Below are positions 1 to 6,876 of a DNA stretch of 7,029 bases, piece by piece. The first letter of the stretch is position 1. Every line of letters begins with the position of its first letter. The DNA lies in the NCBI GenBank assembly GCA_020217165.1, contig JAIWOE010000194.1:1-7029 (forward strand), in the 5' to 3' direction. The notes under the pieces were generated by a model. It ran no database searches. It was not told the origin of the DNA and saw nothing but the letters and a program-made list of their open reading frames with translations. A program made the translations under genes and the position numbers. Origin of the DNA: Desulfovibrio sp. (GTDB lineage: Bacteria; Desulfobacterota; Desulfovibrionia; Desulfovibrionales; Desulfovibrionaceae).

Positions 1-917
1 AACGGGTGCTCATCGTCGATGACGTGGCCATGAACCGCGCCCTTCTCGGGGAAGCCCTGGAATGCGACCACGACATCCTTTACGCCGAGGATGGTGAAAC
101 GGCCCTGGCCCTGGCCCAGGCCGACCCCGCGCCGGATCTCATTCTGCTGGATATCGTCCTCCCCGGCATGAACGGGTACGAGGTGCTGCGCCAGCTCAAG
201 GCATGCTCCTGCACCCGGCATATCCCCGTGGTTTTCATCACGGTCAAGGGGGAGGAGGCCGACGAGCAGTACGGCTTGGAGCTGGGAGCCGTGGATTATA
301 TTGGCAAGCCCTTCAGCGTGCCCATTGTCCGGGCCCGGGTTCGCACGCACCTGGAGCTCAAACGTCACCGCGACGTGCTAGAAGGCCTGTCCACCCAGGA
401 CGGTCTCACCGGCATTCCCAACCGCCGCCGGTTTGACGATGTCTTCGCGCAGGAGTTCCGCCGGGCCCAGCGCGAACAGACGCCCCTGGGGTTGGTGCTG
501 GCAGACATTGATTTTTTCAAGGCGTACAATGACCGGTACGGCCATCTGGCGGGTGACGAATGCCTGTGCCGGGTGGCCTCGGTGTTGGCCTGCGCCCTGC
601 GGCGCCCCATGGACACCCTGGCCCGCTACGGCGGAGAGGAATTCGCCATCGTCCTGCCCAATACGGACCTGCCCGGGGCCGCCACCGTGGCCGAGGGACT
701 GCGCCGGGCCGTGGAATCCCTGGACATTCCCCATGCATGCTCCTCCCATGGCCGGGTGACGGCCAGTTTTGGCGTGGCCGCCCTGCAACCGGGGACGCGG
801 GCCGTGCAGGAACCCGCCGGGCTCTTTGCCCTGGCCGATCGCCGTCTCTACGCGGCCAAGGACGCCGGCCGAAATGTGGTGGTGGCGCACGAAGCAGGGC
901 ATGTTGCGGCAAACTGA
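1..917 (+). CDS. REC-GGDEF response regulator, diguanylate cyclase (5' partial)
   Basis: A PleD-like cytoplasmic regulator predicted to make c-di-GMP from two GTP when its receiver domain is phosphorylated. Residues are counted from the GTG at position 6. A receiver domain (about 1-118) shows the acidic pair D5/D6, phospho-acceptor D49, T79 and K101 before PF. A short linker leads to a GGDEF domain (about 128-295) with predicted metal ligands D167 and E211, guanine contacts N175 and D184, and signature GGEEF at 209-213. An RxxD inhibitory site (R200, D203) sits five residues before GGEEF, the canonical spacing, so product inhibition is expected. The frame is open to the left edge, and the GTG at 6 encodes the V of the usual VLIVDD strand. 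The true start therefore probably lies a few codons outside the window. The stop is TGA at 915-917. The cognate histidine kinase is not visible. Family and domain calls are firm; the input signal is unknown. Confidence 0.93.
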   Translation, partial: RVLIVDDVAMNRALLGEALECDHDILYAEDGETALALAQADPAPDLILLDIVLPGMNGYEVLRQLKACSCTRHIPVVFITVKGEEADEQYGLELGAVDYIGKPFSVPIVRARVRTHLELKRHRDVLEGLSTQDGLTGIPNRRRFDDVFAQEFRRAQREQTPLGLVLADIDFFKAYNDRYGHLAGDECLCRVASVLACALRRPMDTLARYGGEEFAIVLPNTDLPGAATVAEGLRRAVESLDIPHACSSHGRVTASFGVAALQPGTRAVQEPAGLFALADRRLYAAKDAGRNVVVAHEAGHVAAN

Positions 918-980
918 CGTTCGCTACAGGGAGGCTTGTTAGAGCTATTCGATATTCCAGGAGGAATCGATCCGCATCTC

Positions 981-1009
981 TTGTCCTTGCGGTCCGAGTG
1001 GGATAGATT
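981..1009 (+). promoter_or_regulatory. Candidate sigma-70 promoter for the membrane diguanylate cyclase
   Basis: TTGTCC (981-986) and TAGATT (1004-1009) each match four of six consensus bases and are separated by exactly 17 bp. They lie in the least GC-rich part of the 918-1056 gap, about 47 bp upstream of the next start codon. The arrangement is plausible, but no transcription data support it and chance matches of this quality are common. Confidence 0.35.
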
Positions 1010-1056
1010 GACGCCACGGGTAGTTCCCCGATCCCTTTCGGAATAAGGATGACGCG

Positions 1057-1827
1057 ATGGCCCTTGCCCATCGGCACCGCCGTCTGGCGGAAGGCATGCT
1101 CCTTGGCGCCTGCGCGCCGGTGGGCTGGGCCGTGTTGTGTTCGGTGCACAACCTGTGGCCCCTGGCGGAAGATGTCTACGCCGTCTGGCTGTTCAGTTAC
1201 ATGGCCCTGGGCACCGTATCGGCCTTTGGGGTTTTCAGTTACCTGATCGGCTGCAACGAGGAGCGCTTTGCCCAGCAGTCCATCCGCGATCCCCTGACCA
1301 AACTCTACAACCGGCGGCTGTTCCAAGAACGGTTCGAGCAGGAATTCGCCCTGGCCGTGCGGCAGGAGACGCCCCTGACCCTGGTGCTGGCGGATCTGGA
1401 TCACTTCAAGCAGGTGAACGATATCTACGGCCACCCCGCCGGCGACGAAGTGTTGCGGGAGGTGGCCGCCCGCATGCAGCGACTGGTTCGGCAGGGGGAG
1501 GTGGCCGCCCGCATTGGTGGGGAGGAATTCGCCATCCTGCTGCCGGGGTCGACTTCCGAGCAGGGCCGGGTGCTGGCCGAGCGCCTGCGCCTGGCCATCC
1601 GCAATCAACCCATGGCCCTGCCTGGGGGAGTGCTCCTGCCGTGCAAGGCCACCCTGGGGGTGGCCGGACTGGACGTGGTGTCCGCCACGTCTCCGGAAGC
1701 CCTCCTCAGCGCGGCGGACGCCGCCTTGTACCTTGGAAAATGTCAGGGGCGTGATCGGGTGGTGGTGCAGACGAGCGATTGGCGAAGCACGGGCACAGCC
1801 TGCGATCTGAACGCCACCTGGGAATAG
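1057..1827 (+). CDS. Membrane-anchored GGDEF diguanylate cyclase
   Basis: A 256-residue protein predicted to synthesise c-di-GMP at the inner membrane. Two hydrophobic helices (about 10-30 and 41-65) flank a loop of roughly ten residues, leaving both ends in the cytoplasm and almost no periplasmic sensor. The GGDEF domain follows at about 72-240. It has the RDPLTKLYNRR entry motif (77-87), metal ligands D113 and E156, guanine contacts N121 and D130, and GGEEF at 154-158. The active site therefore looks intact. The inhibitory RxxD site reads R145-Q-G-E148: its Asp is replaced by Glu, so feedback inhibition may be weakened. The ATG at 1057 is chosen because AAGGA (1045-1049) lies 7 nt upstream. 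The gene stands 139 bp after the REC-GGDEF gene and only 8 bp before rtcB, suggesting co-transcription with rtcB. What the two helices sense, if anything, is unknown. Confidence 0.9.
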   Translation: MALAHRHRRLAEGMLLGACAPVGWAVLCSVHNLWPLAEDVYAVWLFSYMALGTVSAFGVFSYLIGCNEERFAQQSIRDPLTKLYNRRLFQERFEQEFALAVRQETPLTLVLADLDHFKQVNDIYGHPAGDEVLREVAARMQRLVRQGEVAARIGGEEFAILLPGSTSEQGRVLAERLRLAIRNQPMALPGGVLLPCKATLGVAGLDVVSATSPEALLSAADAALYLGKCQGRDRVVVQTSDWRSTGTACDLNATWE

Positions 1828-1831
1828 GAGG
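1826..1831 (+). promoter_or_regulatory. Shine-Dalgarno of rtcB overlapping the upstream stop codon
   Basis: AGGAGG, a perfect anti-SD match, begins inside the TAG stop of the diguanylate cyclase gene and ends 4 nt before the ATG at 1836. This fixes the rtcB start. It also suggests that ribosomes terminating on the cyclase message could help initiate rtcB. Confidence 0.8.
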
Positions 1832-1835
1832 CGGC

Positions 1836-3107
1836 ATGGGCCGGAAGAAATCAGCCAGGGCCTCAGGAGGTCGCCGGGCCAAGGCGCTTCCGGAGCAGCG
1901 CGCACGTCTGCCTGATCACCAGACCCACTCCCCGGCCTTGCGGGAGTCCCCCGCGCCCTGGACGCATTTTCGCTGCACAGACGCCACCGGGGACGAGGAC
2001 GCCGGCGCCGTGGCCCAGATGGAAAACGCCCTCTGGCTGCCCATGGCCATGGCCGGGGCCCTCATGCCCGACGCCCATACCGGCTACGGCTTGCCCATTG
2101 GGGGCGTGCTGGCCGTGGACAATGCCGTCATCCCCTATGCCGTGGGCATGGACATTGCCTGCCGGATGAAGCTCTCGGTGCTCGATATGCCCGTGGCCCG
2201 CCTGCGGGAAAAACGGGAAACCCTCCTGGCCGCCCTGGAGACGCAGACTCGTTTTGGCGTGGGCGGCGTGTACCGGCCGGCCCTGGACCATCCGGTCATG
2301 CACGAGGACTGGGGCTTTTGCCGCCTGCTCAAGGCAGAGCGCCGCAAGGCAGCGGAACAACTGGGCACCAGCGGGTCAGGCAATCATTTTGTGGAATTCG
2401 GGGAACTGCATGTGTTGGAGACCTGGGGAGACCTGCCGGCCGGACGGTATGCGGCCCTGCTCTCCCACAGCGGCAGTCGCGGCGTGGGCGGGGCCGTGGC
2501 CCAGCACTATTCCCGGCTGGCCAGGACCCTGAACCCCGGCCTGCCCGACCGGCTGCGGCATCTGGCCTGGTTTGCCCTGGACAGCCCCGAGGGGCGGGAA
2601 TACTGGGCGGCCATGGAGCTCATGGGCCGCTACAGCGAGGCAAATCATGCCCTCATCCACCAGCGCGTTACCGGCGTCCTGGGGCTGGAGGTGCTGGCCA
2701 CGGTGGAGAATCACCACAATTTTGCCTGGGTGGAGGAGGTGGCCGGCCGACCGGCCGTGGTGCACCGCAAGGGGGCCACGCCGGCCCATGCGGGCCGCCT
2801 GGGGGTGATTCCTGGGTCCATGGTGGCGCCGGGATTTGTGGTGCGTGGCCGGGGGGAGCCGCGCGCGTTGCATTCCGCCGCCCACGGCGCCGGCCGTCGC
2901 CTGAACCGCACCCAGGCCCGCGCCCAGGCCAACTGGCATCATCTCGGGCAGGTGCTGGCGGCACACGGGGTCACCCTCCTGGGGGGCGGCCTGGACGAAG
3001 CGCCCTGCGCCTACAAAGATATTCACGCGGTGATGCATGCTCAGGCGGAATTAGTGGAAGTGGTGGGCCGTTTTGTACCGCGGCTTGTGAAAATGGACAC
3101 ATTCTAG
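1836..3107 (+). CDS. rtcB: RtcB-family RNA ligase (3'-phosphate/5'-OH ligase)
   Basis: A 423-residue member of the GTP- and Mn-dependent RtcB ligase family. RtcB enzymes join RNA ends bearing 2',3'-cyclic or 3'-phosphate to 5'-OH ends in RNA repair and tRNA splicing. The family motifs appear in order: MPDAHTGYG (78-86); GMDIAC with metal ligands D106 and C109; GSGNHF with H184; HSGSRG with H211; HHN with H294; RKGA (311-314); HGAGR with H350 as the expected guanylylated histidine; and DEAPCAYKDI (387-396). K419 near the C-terminus probably matches the lysine that contacts GTP in archaeal RtcB. All catalytic residues seem present, and the length is close to E. coli RtcB (408). The first ~37 residues are an Arg/Lys-rich, probably disordered extension, and the last four residues (MDTF) run past the usual C-terminal end. 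An open frame reaches back to 1779, but ATG 1836 has a perfect SD. No rtcA, rtcR or archease gene is visible. RtcB paralogues exist in bacteria, so the substrate is uncertain. Confidence 0.92.
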   Translation: MGRKKSARASGGRRAKALPEQRARLPDHQTHSPALRESPAPWTHFRCTDATGDEDAGAVAQMENALWLPMAMAGALMPDAHTGYGLPIGGVLAVDNAVIPYAVGMDIACRMKLSVLDMPVARLREKRETLLAALETQTRFGVGGVYRPALDHPVMHEDWGFCRLLKAERRKAAEQLGTSGSGNHFVEFGELHVLETWGDLPAGRYAALLSHSGSRGVGGAVAQHYSRLARTLNPGLPDRLRHLAWFALDSPEGREYWAAMELMGRYSEANHALIHQRVTGVLGLEVLATVENHHNFAWVEEVAGRPAVVHRKGATPAHAGRLGVIPGSMVAPGFVVRGRGEPRALHSAAHGAGRRLNRTQARAQANWHHLGQVLAAHGVTLLGGGLDEAPCAYKDIHAVMHAQAELVEVVGRFVPRLVKMDTF

Positions 3108-3139
3108 GCAGAGTGGTTGCGCCAGAGGATACAGATGAG

Positions 3140-3158
3140 GTAGAAGTTATCTTCTTAC
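3140..3158 (+). other. Small AT-rich stem-loop between rtcB and the MCP gene
   Basis: GTAGAAG (3140-3146) pairs with CTTCTTAC (3151-3158), giving 7 bp with one bulged T and a TTAT loop. It sits 46 bp before the MCP start in an AT-rich gap. No U-tract follows, so it is not a normal terminator. It may be an operator-like dyad, an mRNA leader structure or chance. I found no convincing promoter in the 3108-3203 gap; a weak TTGCGC (3117-3122) and TAGAAG (3141-3146) pair is the best available. Confidence 0.25.
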
Positions 3159-3203
3159 ACCTTACCGAGGGCAACCACCACATCCTCATTCTGGGGGGCA
3201 TTG

Positions 3204-5624
3204 ATGGGTATTCGTGCAAAAATAGGCCTGCCCCTTGCGGCCTTGACCCTTGTGCTCGGGATTGCCTGTTATTGGTTGATTGATCAACAATTGCAGGAAC
3301 TCAATCAGAAAAATCTCATGCAGTCCATGCAGGCCAAGGCCAGGGAAGTGGAATCGGCCATTGCCTCCAGCGCTCAGATGGCCCTGGAAATGGCCGCCAT
3401 GACCAGCGCCCTGCCCGAAGTGGCCGACGCCTATGCCCTGGCCGCCAGCGGCGACATGGCCGATGAAAAAAGCCCCCAGGCCCAGGCCGCCCGCGAGCAG
3501 TTGCGCCGCGTGCTCAAACCGGTGCTGGACGGCTACCAGGCCGCTACGGGCCAGAAGCTGCAGCTGCATTACCACCTGCCCAACGGCCGCAGCCTGGTGC
3601 GCCTGTGGCGGGACAAGCAGGTCAAGCGCAACGACCAGTGGGTGGATGTCTCCGACGACCTCACCTCCTTCCGCCCCACGGTGCTGGACGTGAACCGCCA
3701 GGGGACTCCGGTCAAGGGCATCGAGCTGGGGCAAGGCGGCTTTGCCATCCGCGGCGTCACCCCGGTGCTGGACGCCGCCGGCAAGCGCCTGGGCAGCGTG
3801 GAAGTGCTGGCCGAGTTCGACCAGGTGTTCAAAAAATCCGTCTCCAGCGCCTCGGAGGCCGTGCTGTTGTACATGAATGCAGACAAGCTCGGCGTGGCGG
3901 CGGTGCTCAATGATCCGCAAAAATACCCCGTGCTGGACGGCAAGTTCGTGCGGGTGTCCTCGGAAGGCGAGCTGGCCAAGGGGTTCACTCCCGTGCTGGC
4001 GCAGTTGGAAGAGGGCAAACGTCAGGTTTCCGTGGCGGTGCGCAATCATATGGCCGTGGCCACCTTTCCGGTCAAGGACTACACGGGAACGCAGATTGGC
4101 GTGATGGCCTATCTGCTGGATGTGGCCGAGCAGGACGCCATCATCGCCGAGACGGGCCGCATCCTGGTGGCCGTGCTCGCGGCCCTGCTGGTGATCCCGG
4201 TGGTGTATGTCTTCTTCATTGTGGGGCGTTGCGTGGTGCGTCCGGTGACGCTCATTCGCCAGAAGATCCAGGACATCGCCGAGAACAAGGCCGACCTCAA
4301 GGCCCGCGTGGACAACACCCAGAATGACGAGGTGGGCCTCATGGCCACCTGGTTCAACCGGCTCATGGCCAAGATCGAAGAAACCCTGTGCGATGTGGAA
4401 GGTTACAAAAACCTTATCAACGCCGTGCCGGACCCCATCTTCGCCGTGGATGAAAACTTCAACTTCCTCATGGCCAACGAGGCCACCACAAAATACCTGG
4501 GCTGCTCCCTGGAGGAGCTGAAAAAGGCCACCTGCGCCAGCAAGTTCAAGACCGTGGCCTGCGGCACGCCGGATTGCCCCATCGCCCACGCCAAAAAGAC
4601 CCAGGGCTTCTGGCAGGCGGAAACCCTGAACATCGGCACCGAGGCCAACCCCCACTACATCCAGCCCACGGGGGATGTGCTCAAGGACTGCTACGGCAAG
4701 GTGGTGGGCTACGTGGAGGTGGCCCGCAACGTGACCCGGCTGGTGGAGAAGGAGGCGGAACTCTCCGACAAGATGCGCCGCCTGGCCGAGGTGAACGCGG
4801 AGCTGGTGCAGGCCTCCGAACAGATCGTGGACGCCACCGACGAAATGCTGCAACGCTTTGGCCAGATGACCGCCAATTCCGACCGCCAGTCCCACCGTGT
4901 GCAGGAAACCGCCACGGCCATGGAAGAAATGAACGCCACGGTGCTGGAAGTGGCCCAGAACGCCTCCCACGCCGCGGGTCAGGCCGGGGACGCCAAAACC
5001 AAGGCCGAGGAAGGCGAGCAGGTGGTGGCGGCCTCGGTGCAGGCCATTGCCGCCGTGCGCACCCAGGCCCAGGCCCTCAAGGAAAACATGGGCGAACTGG
5101 GGCAGCGGGCCGAGAACATCGGGCAGATCATGAACGTCATTTCGGACATCGCCGACCAGACCAACCTCCTGGCCCTCAACGCCGCCATTGAGGCCGCCCG
5201 GGCCGGTGATGCCGGGCGCGGGTTTGCCGTGGTGGCCGACGAAGTACGCAAGCTGGCGGAAAAAACCATGCACGCCACCAAGGAAGTGGGCGAGGCCATC
5301 CGGGCCATCCAGGACGGCGCCCGCAAGAACGTCGCCGTGGTGGATTCCGCCTCCCAGGCCGTGGAATCCGCCACGGCCCTGGCCAGCCAGTCCGGCGAGG
5401 CCCTCAAGGCCATCGTGCAGCGGGTGGTGGAAACCACGGCCCAGGTGCAGGCCATCGCCGCGGCAGCCGAGGAGCAGTCCGCCGCCAGCGAGGAAATCAC
5501 CCGCGCCATCGGCGAGGTCAATGACATCAACGCCGCCACCGTGGCGGACCTGCAGGCCTCCGACGCCATGCTGGACCGGCTCTCCAGGCTGGCCGGCAAG
5601 CTGCGGACCCTGGCCAGTTCGTAG
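3204..5624 (+). CDS. Methyl-accepting chemotaxis protein with Cache-like sensor, HAMP and PAS
   Basis: An 806-residue transmembrane chemoreceptor expected to signal through CheW/CheA. Architecture: TM1 about 7-26; a periplasmic sensor about 30-315, probably a double-Cache type judging by length and the [16 protein letters not shown] stretch (121-136); TM2 about 317-343; HAMP about 342-395; PAS about 398-510; then a coiled-coil signalling domain to the end. The conserved hairpin tip runs from [20 protein letters not shown] (649-668) through [16 protein letters not shown] (671-686). EE pairs at 574/575, 756/757 and 763/764 lie in small-residue contexts typical of methylation sites. No C-terminal CheR-tethering pentapeptide is seen (it ends LASS). 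The PAS domain holds cysteines at 434, 444, 453, 458 and 496, with the core CGTPDCP at 453-459. The ATG at 3204 is preferred over the adjacent TTG at 3201 because the G-run at 3193-3198 lies 5 nt upstream. The ligand is unknown. The gene ends at a strong terminator. Confidence 0.95.
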   Translation: MGIRAKIGLPLAALTLVLGIACYWLIDQQLQELNQKNLMQSMQAKAREVESAIASSAQMALEMAAMTSALPEVADAYALAASGDMADEKSPQAQAAREQLRRVLKPVLDGYQAATGQKLQLHYHLPNGRSLVRLWRDKQVKRNDQWVDVSDDLTSFRPTVLDVNRQGTPVKGIELGQGGFAIRGVTPVLDAAGKRLGSVEVLAEFDQVFKKSVSSASEAVLLYMNADKLGVAAVLNDPQKYPVLDGKFVRVSSEGELAKGFTPVLAQLEEGKRQVSVAVRNHMAVATFPVKDYTGTQIGVMAYLLDVAEQDAIIAETGRILVAVLAALLVIPVVYVFFIVGRCVVRPVTLIRQKIQDIAENKADLKARVDNTQNDEVGLMATWFNRLMAKIEETLCDVEGYKNLINAVPDPIFAVDENFNFLMANEATTKYLGCSLEELKKATCASKFKTVACGTPDCPIAHAKKTQGFWQAETLNIGTEANPHYIQPTGDVLKDCYGKVVGYVEVARNVTRLVEKEAELSDKMRRLAEVNAELVQASEQIVDATDEMLQRFGQMTANSDRQSHRVQETATAMEEMNATVLEVAQNASHAAGQAGDAKTKAEEGEQVVAASVQAIAAVRTQAQALKENMGELGQRAENIGQIMNVISDIADQTNLLALNAAIEAARAGDAGRGFAVVADEVRKLAEKTMHATKEVGEAIRAIQDGARKNVAVVDSASQAVESATALASQSGEALKAIVQRVVETTAQVQAIAAAAEEQSAASEEITRAIGEVNDINAATVADLQASDAMLDRLSRLAGKLRTLASS

Positions 5625-5644
5625 CACGCAATAACATCATCGAG

Positions 5645-5686
5645 GCATGGCAGGGGGAGGACGCTTTCCCCTGCCATGCTTTTTTT
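5645..5686 (+). terminator. Strong rho-independent terminator after the MCP gene
   Basis: GCATGGCAGGGG (5645-5656) pairs perfectly with CCCCTGCCATGC (5668-5679) over 12 bp. The pairing can continue inward with wobble pairs, and seven T residues follow (5680-5686). It starts 20 bp after the MCP stop and works only in the + direction. Its T-run touches the azlC leader: the azlC Shine-Dalgarno begins within five bases of the last T. Confidence 0.92.
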
Positions 5687-5701
5687 ATGGGGAGGAGGAA
5701 C

Positions 5702-6436
5702 ATGCCGCGGCAAACGCAGACCCTGGGCGTACGGACCAGTGTGATGGAAGGCGTGCGGGCCATGCTGCCGGTGTTGGTGGGGGTGGTGCCCTTTGGCGTC
5801 ACCTTTGCGGTGTTGGCCATGGCCGCAGGGGTGGATGCCTGGGGTGTCATGGCCATGAGCACCCTGGCTTTTGCCGGAGCCTCCCAACTGGTGGTGGTGG
5901 ATCTCCTCAGCCAGGGGGCGCCCATGCTGCTGGCCCTGGTGGCCGGGCTCACGGTGAACCTGCGGCTGCTCATGTATTCCGCGTCCATGGCGCCGCACTT
6001 TGCCGCCACCCCCATGTGGTGGCGGGGGGTGGTGGCCTTTCTGCTTACCGATCAATCCTACGCCGTCTGCACCATCCGTTTTTCGCGGGATTCCCGTCTG
6101 CACCGGCTGGGCTTTACCCTCGGGGCCTCCCTGGTCATGTACCTGGCCTGGCTGGCCGGCAACGCCCTTGGGCTGGCCCTGGGTGCCCTCATCCCCAAAA
6201 CCCTGTCCCTGGATTTCGCCATTCCCGTCACCTTTATGGCCCTCATCGCCCCCACCCTCAAGGACCGCCCGGCACAACACGCCGCCCTGGCCGCGGGGCT
6301 GGTGGCCCTGCTGGCCGACGGCCTGCCCAAGGGCATGGGGCTCATGGTGGCCGCGGCCTGCGGCATTGTCGTGGGCATGTGGTCGGAACGCAGGCAGGCC
6401 TCAACAATGGCATCCCTTCGCCGAGGCGCATCATGA
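5702..6436 (+). CDS. azlC: AzlC-family branched-chain amino-acid exporter, large subunit
   Basis: A 244-residue polytopic inner-membrane protein, the usual AzlC size. The family (B. subtilis AzlC, E. coli YgaZ) pairs with a small AzlD/YgaH partner to export branched-chain amino acids and analogues; the exact substrate here is inferred. Recognisable family stretches are PFGVTFAVLA (30-39), FAGASQL (57-63), NLRLLMYSASMAPHF (86-100) and LTDQSYAV (115-122), with several further hydrophobic helices and a basic C-terminal tail. ATG 5702 is chosen because GGAGGAGG (5691-5698) lies directly upstream. An in-frame ATG at 5687 would put that SD inside the gene and has the terminator T-run immediately before it. 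azlD overlaps the stop codon by four bases. The promoter is not evident. Confidence 0.9.
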   Translation: MPRQTQTLGVRTSVMEGVRAMLPVLVGVVPFGVTFAVLAMAAGVDAWGVMAMSTLAFAGASQLVVVDLLSQGAPMLLALVAGLTVNLRLLMYSASMAPHFAATPMWWRGVVAFLLTDQSYAVCTIRFSRDSRLHRLGFTLGASLVMYLAWLAGNALGLALGALIPKTLSLDFAIPVTFMALIAPTLKDRPAQHAALAAGLVALLADGLPKGMGLMVAAACGIVVGMWSERRQASTMASLRRGAS

Positions 6437-6759
6437 ATCCCACGGATTATTGGACCGCCTGCATCCTGCTCTCCCTGGGGGCGTTTCTGCAACGTTTCTG
6501 CTTTTTGTATCTGGAAGGACGCTGGACCATGCCCGAGGGCCTGCGCCGGGCTCTGCGGTTCATCCCCCCGGCGGCCCTGACGGCCCTGGTGACGCCCCTG
6601 TTTCTGCTGCATGGCGAAAACCCCTGGGGCATCTCGTCCTGGACCCGGCTGGCGGCCGGCACCCTGGCCGTGCTGGCGGCCTGGCGTACGCGGCACATCA
6701 TGGTGGTCATTGTGGTGGGACTGGGCAGCCTGTGGCTGCTGGAGTGGCTGGTGCGCTGA
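6433..6759 (+). CDS. azlD: AzlD-family small partner of the amino-acid exporter
   Basis: A 108-residue membrane protein, typical in length for AzlD/YgaH, which forms the export complex with AzlC. Three or four hydrophobic segments are visible (about 8-27, 45-60, 71-84 and 88-106). Two stretches match the family pattern: RFIPPAALTALVTPLFL (42-58) and, after WRTRH (84-88), a glycine-containing terminal helix ending WLLEWLVR. Its ATG overlaps the azlC stop as ATGA (6433-6436), so translational coupling is expected. A longer open frame from 5647 reads through here in the same phase, but its first part is only the out-of-frame shadow of azlC. Confidence 0.88.
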   Translation: MNPTDYWTACILLSLGAFLQRFCFLYLEGRWTMPEGLRRALRFIPPAALTALVTPLFLLHGENPWGISSWTRLAAGTLAVLAAWRTRHIMVVIVVGLGSLWLLEWLVR

Positions 6760-6774
6760 ACCGACGGGGAACCA

Positions 6775-6805
6775 CGCCGGCCCGGAGACACGCTCCAGGC
6801 CGGCG
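6775..6805 (+). terminator. GC-rich stem-loop just after azlD, possible atypical terminator
   Basis: CGCCGGCC (6775-6782) pairs with GGCCGGCG (6798-6805) in a perfect 8-bp stem. After one C/A mismatch, GGAG (6784-6787) pairs with CTCC (6793-6796) around a 5-nt loop. It starts 15 bp after the azlD stop. No T-run follows, so it may be a non-canonical terminator or a 3'-end stabiliser rather than a classical intrinsic terminator. Confidence 0.5.
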
Positions 6806-6808
6806 CGT

Positions 6809-6841
6809 CTTGGCGGCGGGGCAGGGACAAACACCGCCAAG
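6809..6841 (+). other. Second stem-loop downstream of azlD
   Basis: CTTGGCGG (6809-6816) pairs perfectly with CCGCCAAG (6834-6841), with a 17-nt loop. It begins three bases after the previous stem-loop and has no following T-run. Function unknown. Confidence 0.4.
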
Positions 6842-6844
6842 CGG

Positions 6845-6876
6845 GCGGGCGTCTCCTCCTGGGAAAAAACGTCCGC
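6845..6876 (+). other. Third stem-loop downstream of azlD
   Basis: GCGGGCGT (6845-6852) pairs with ACGTCCGC (6869-6876) over 8 bp including one G-T wobble. The 16-nt loop contains CTCCTCC and an A-run. It starts three bases after the second stem-loop. Function unknown. Confidence 0.3.

Noticed and set aside
918..1056. c-di-GMP riboswitch in the leader of the membrane cyclase
   Set aside because: The gap is about 140 bp and shows only short imperfect stems. I see no three-stem layout or conserved GEMM-like core.
517..1905. 462-codon open frame on the minus strand across both diguanylate cyclases
   Set aside because: Shadow of GC-rich coding sequence. It shows no recognisable domain, and both GGDEF genes on the plus strand have full motif sets.
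3108..3203. Intrinsic terminator between rtcB and the MCP gene
   Set aside because: The only stem-loop there is weak, AT-rich and lacks a following T-run, so the genes could still share a transcript.
3186..5627. 813-codon open frame on the minus strand opposite the MCP gene
   Set aside because: It is very rich in Gly and His and mirrors the high-GC third positions of the MCP gene. The plus strand has unmistakable TM, HAMP, PAS and MCP signalling motifs.
4979..6280. 433-codon minus-strand frame across the MCP end and azlC
   Set aside because: It runs through a strong plus-strand terminator and two well-supported plus-strand genes, and has low-complexity Gly/His/Gln content.
5647..6759. A single 370-codon plus-strand protein spanning the azlC region and azlD
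   Set aside because: Its first 262 codons are the out-of-frame shadow of azlC, low-complexity and Gly/His/Pro-rich. Its start lies inside the terminator stem. Only its end, from 6433, is the real azlD.
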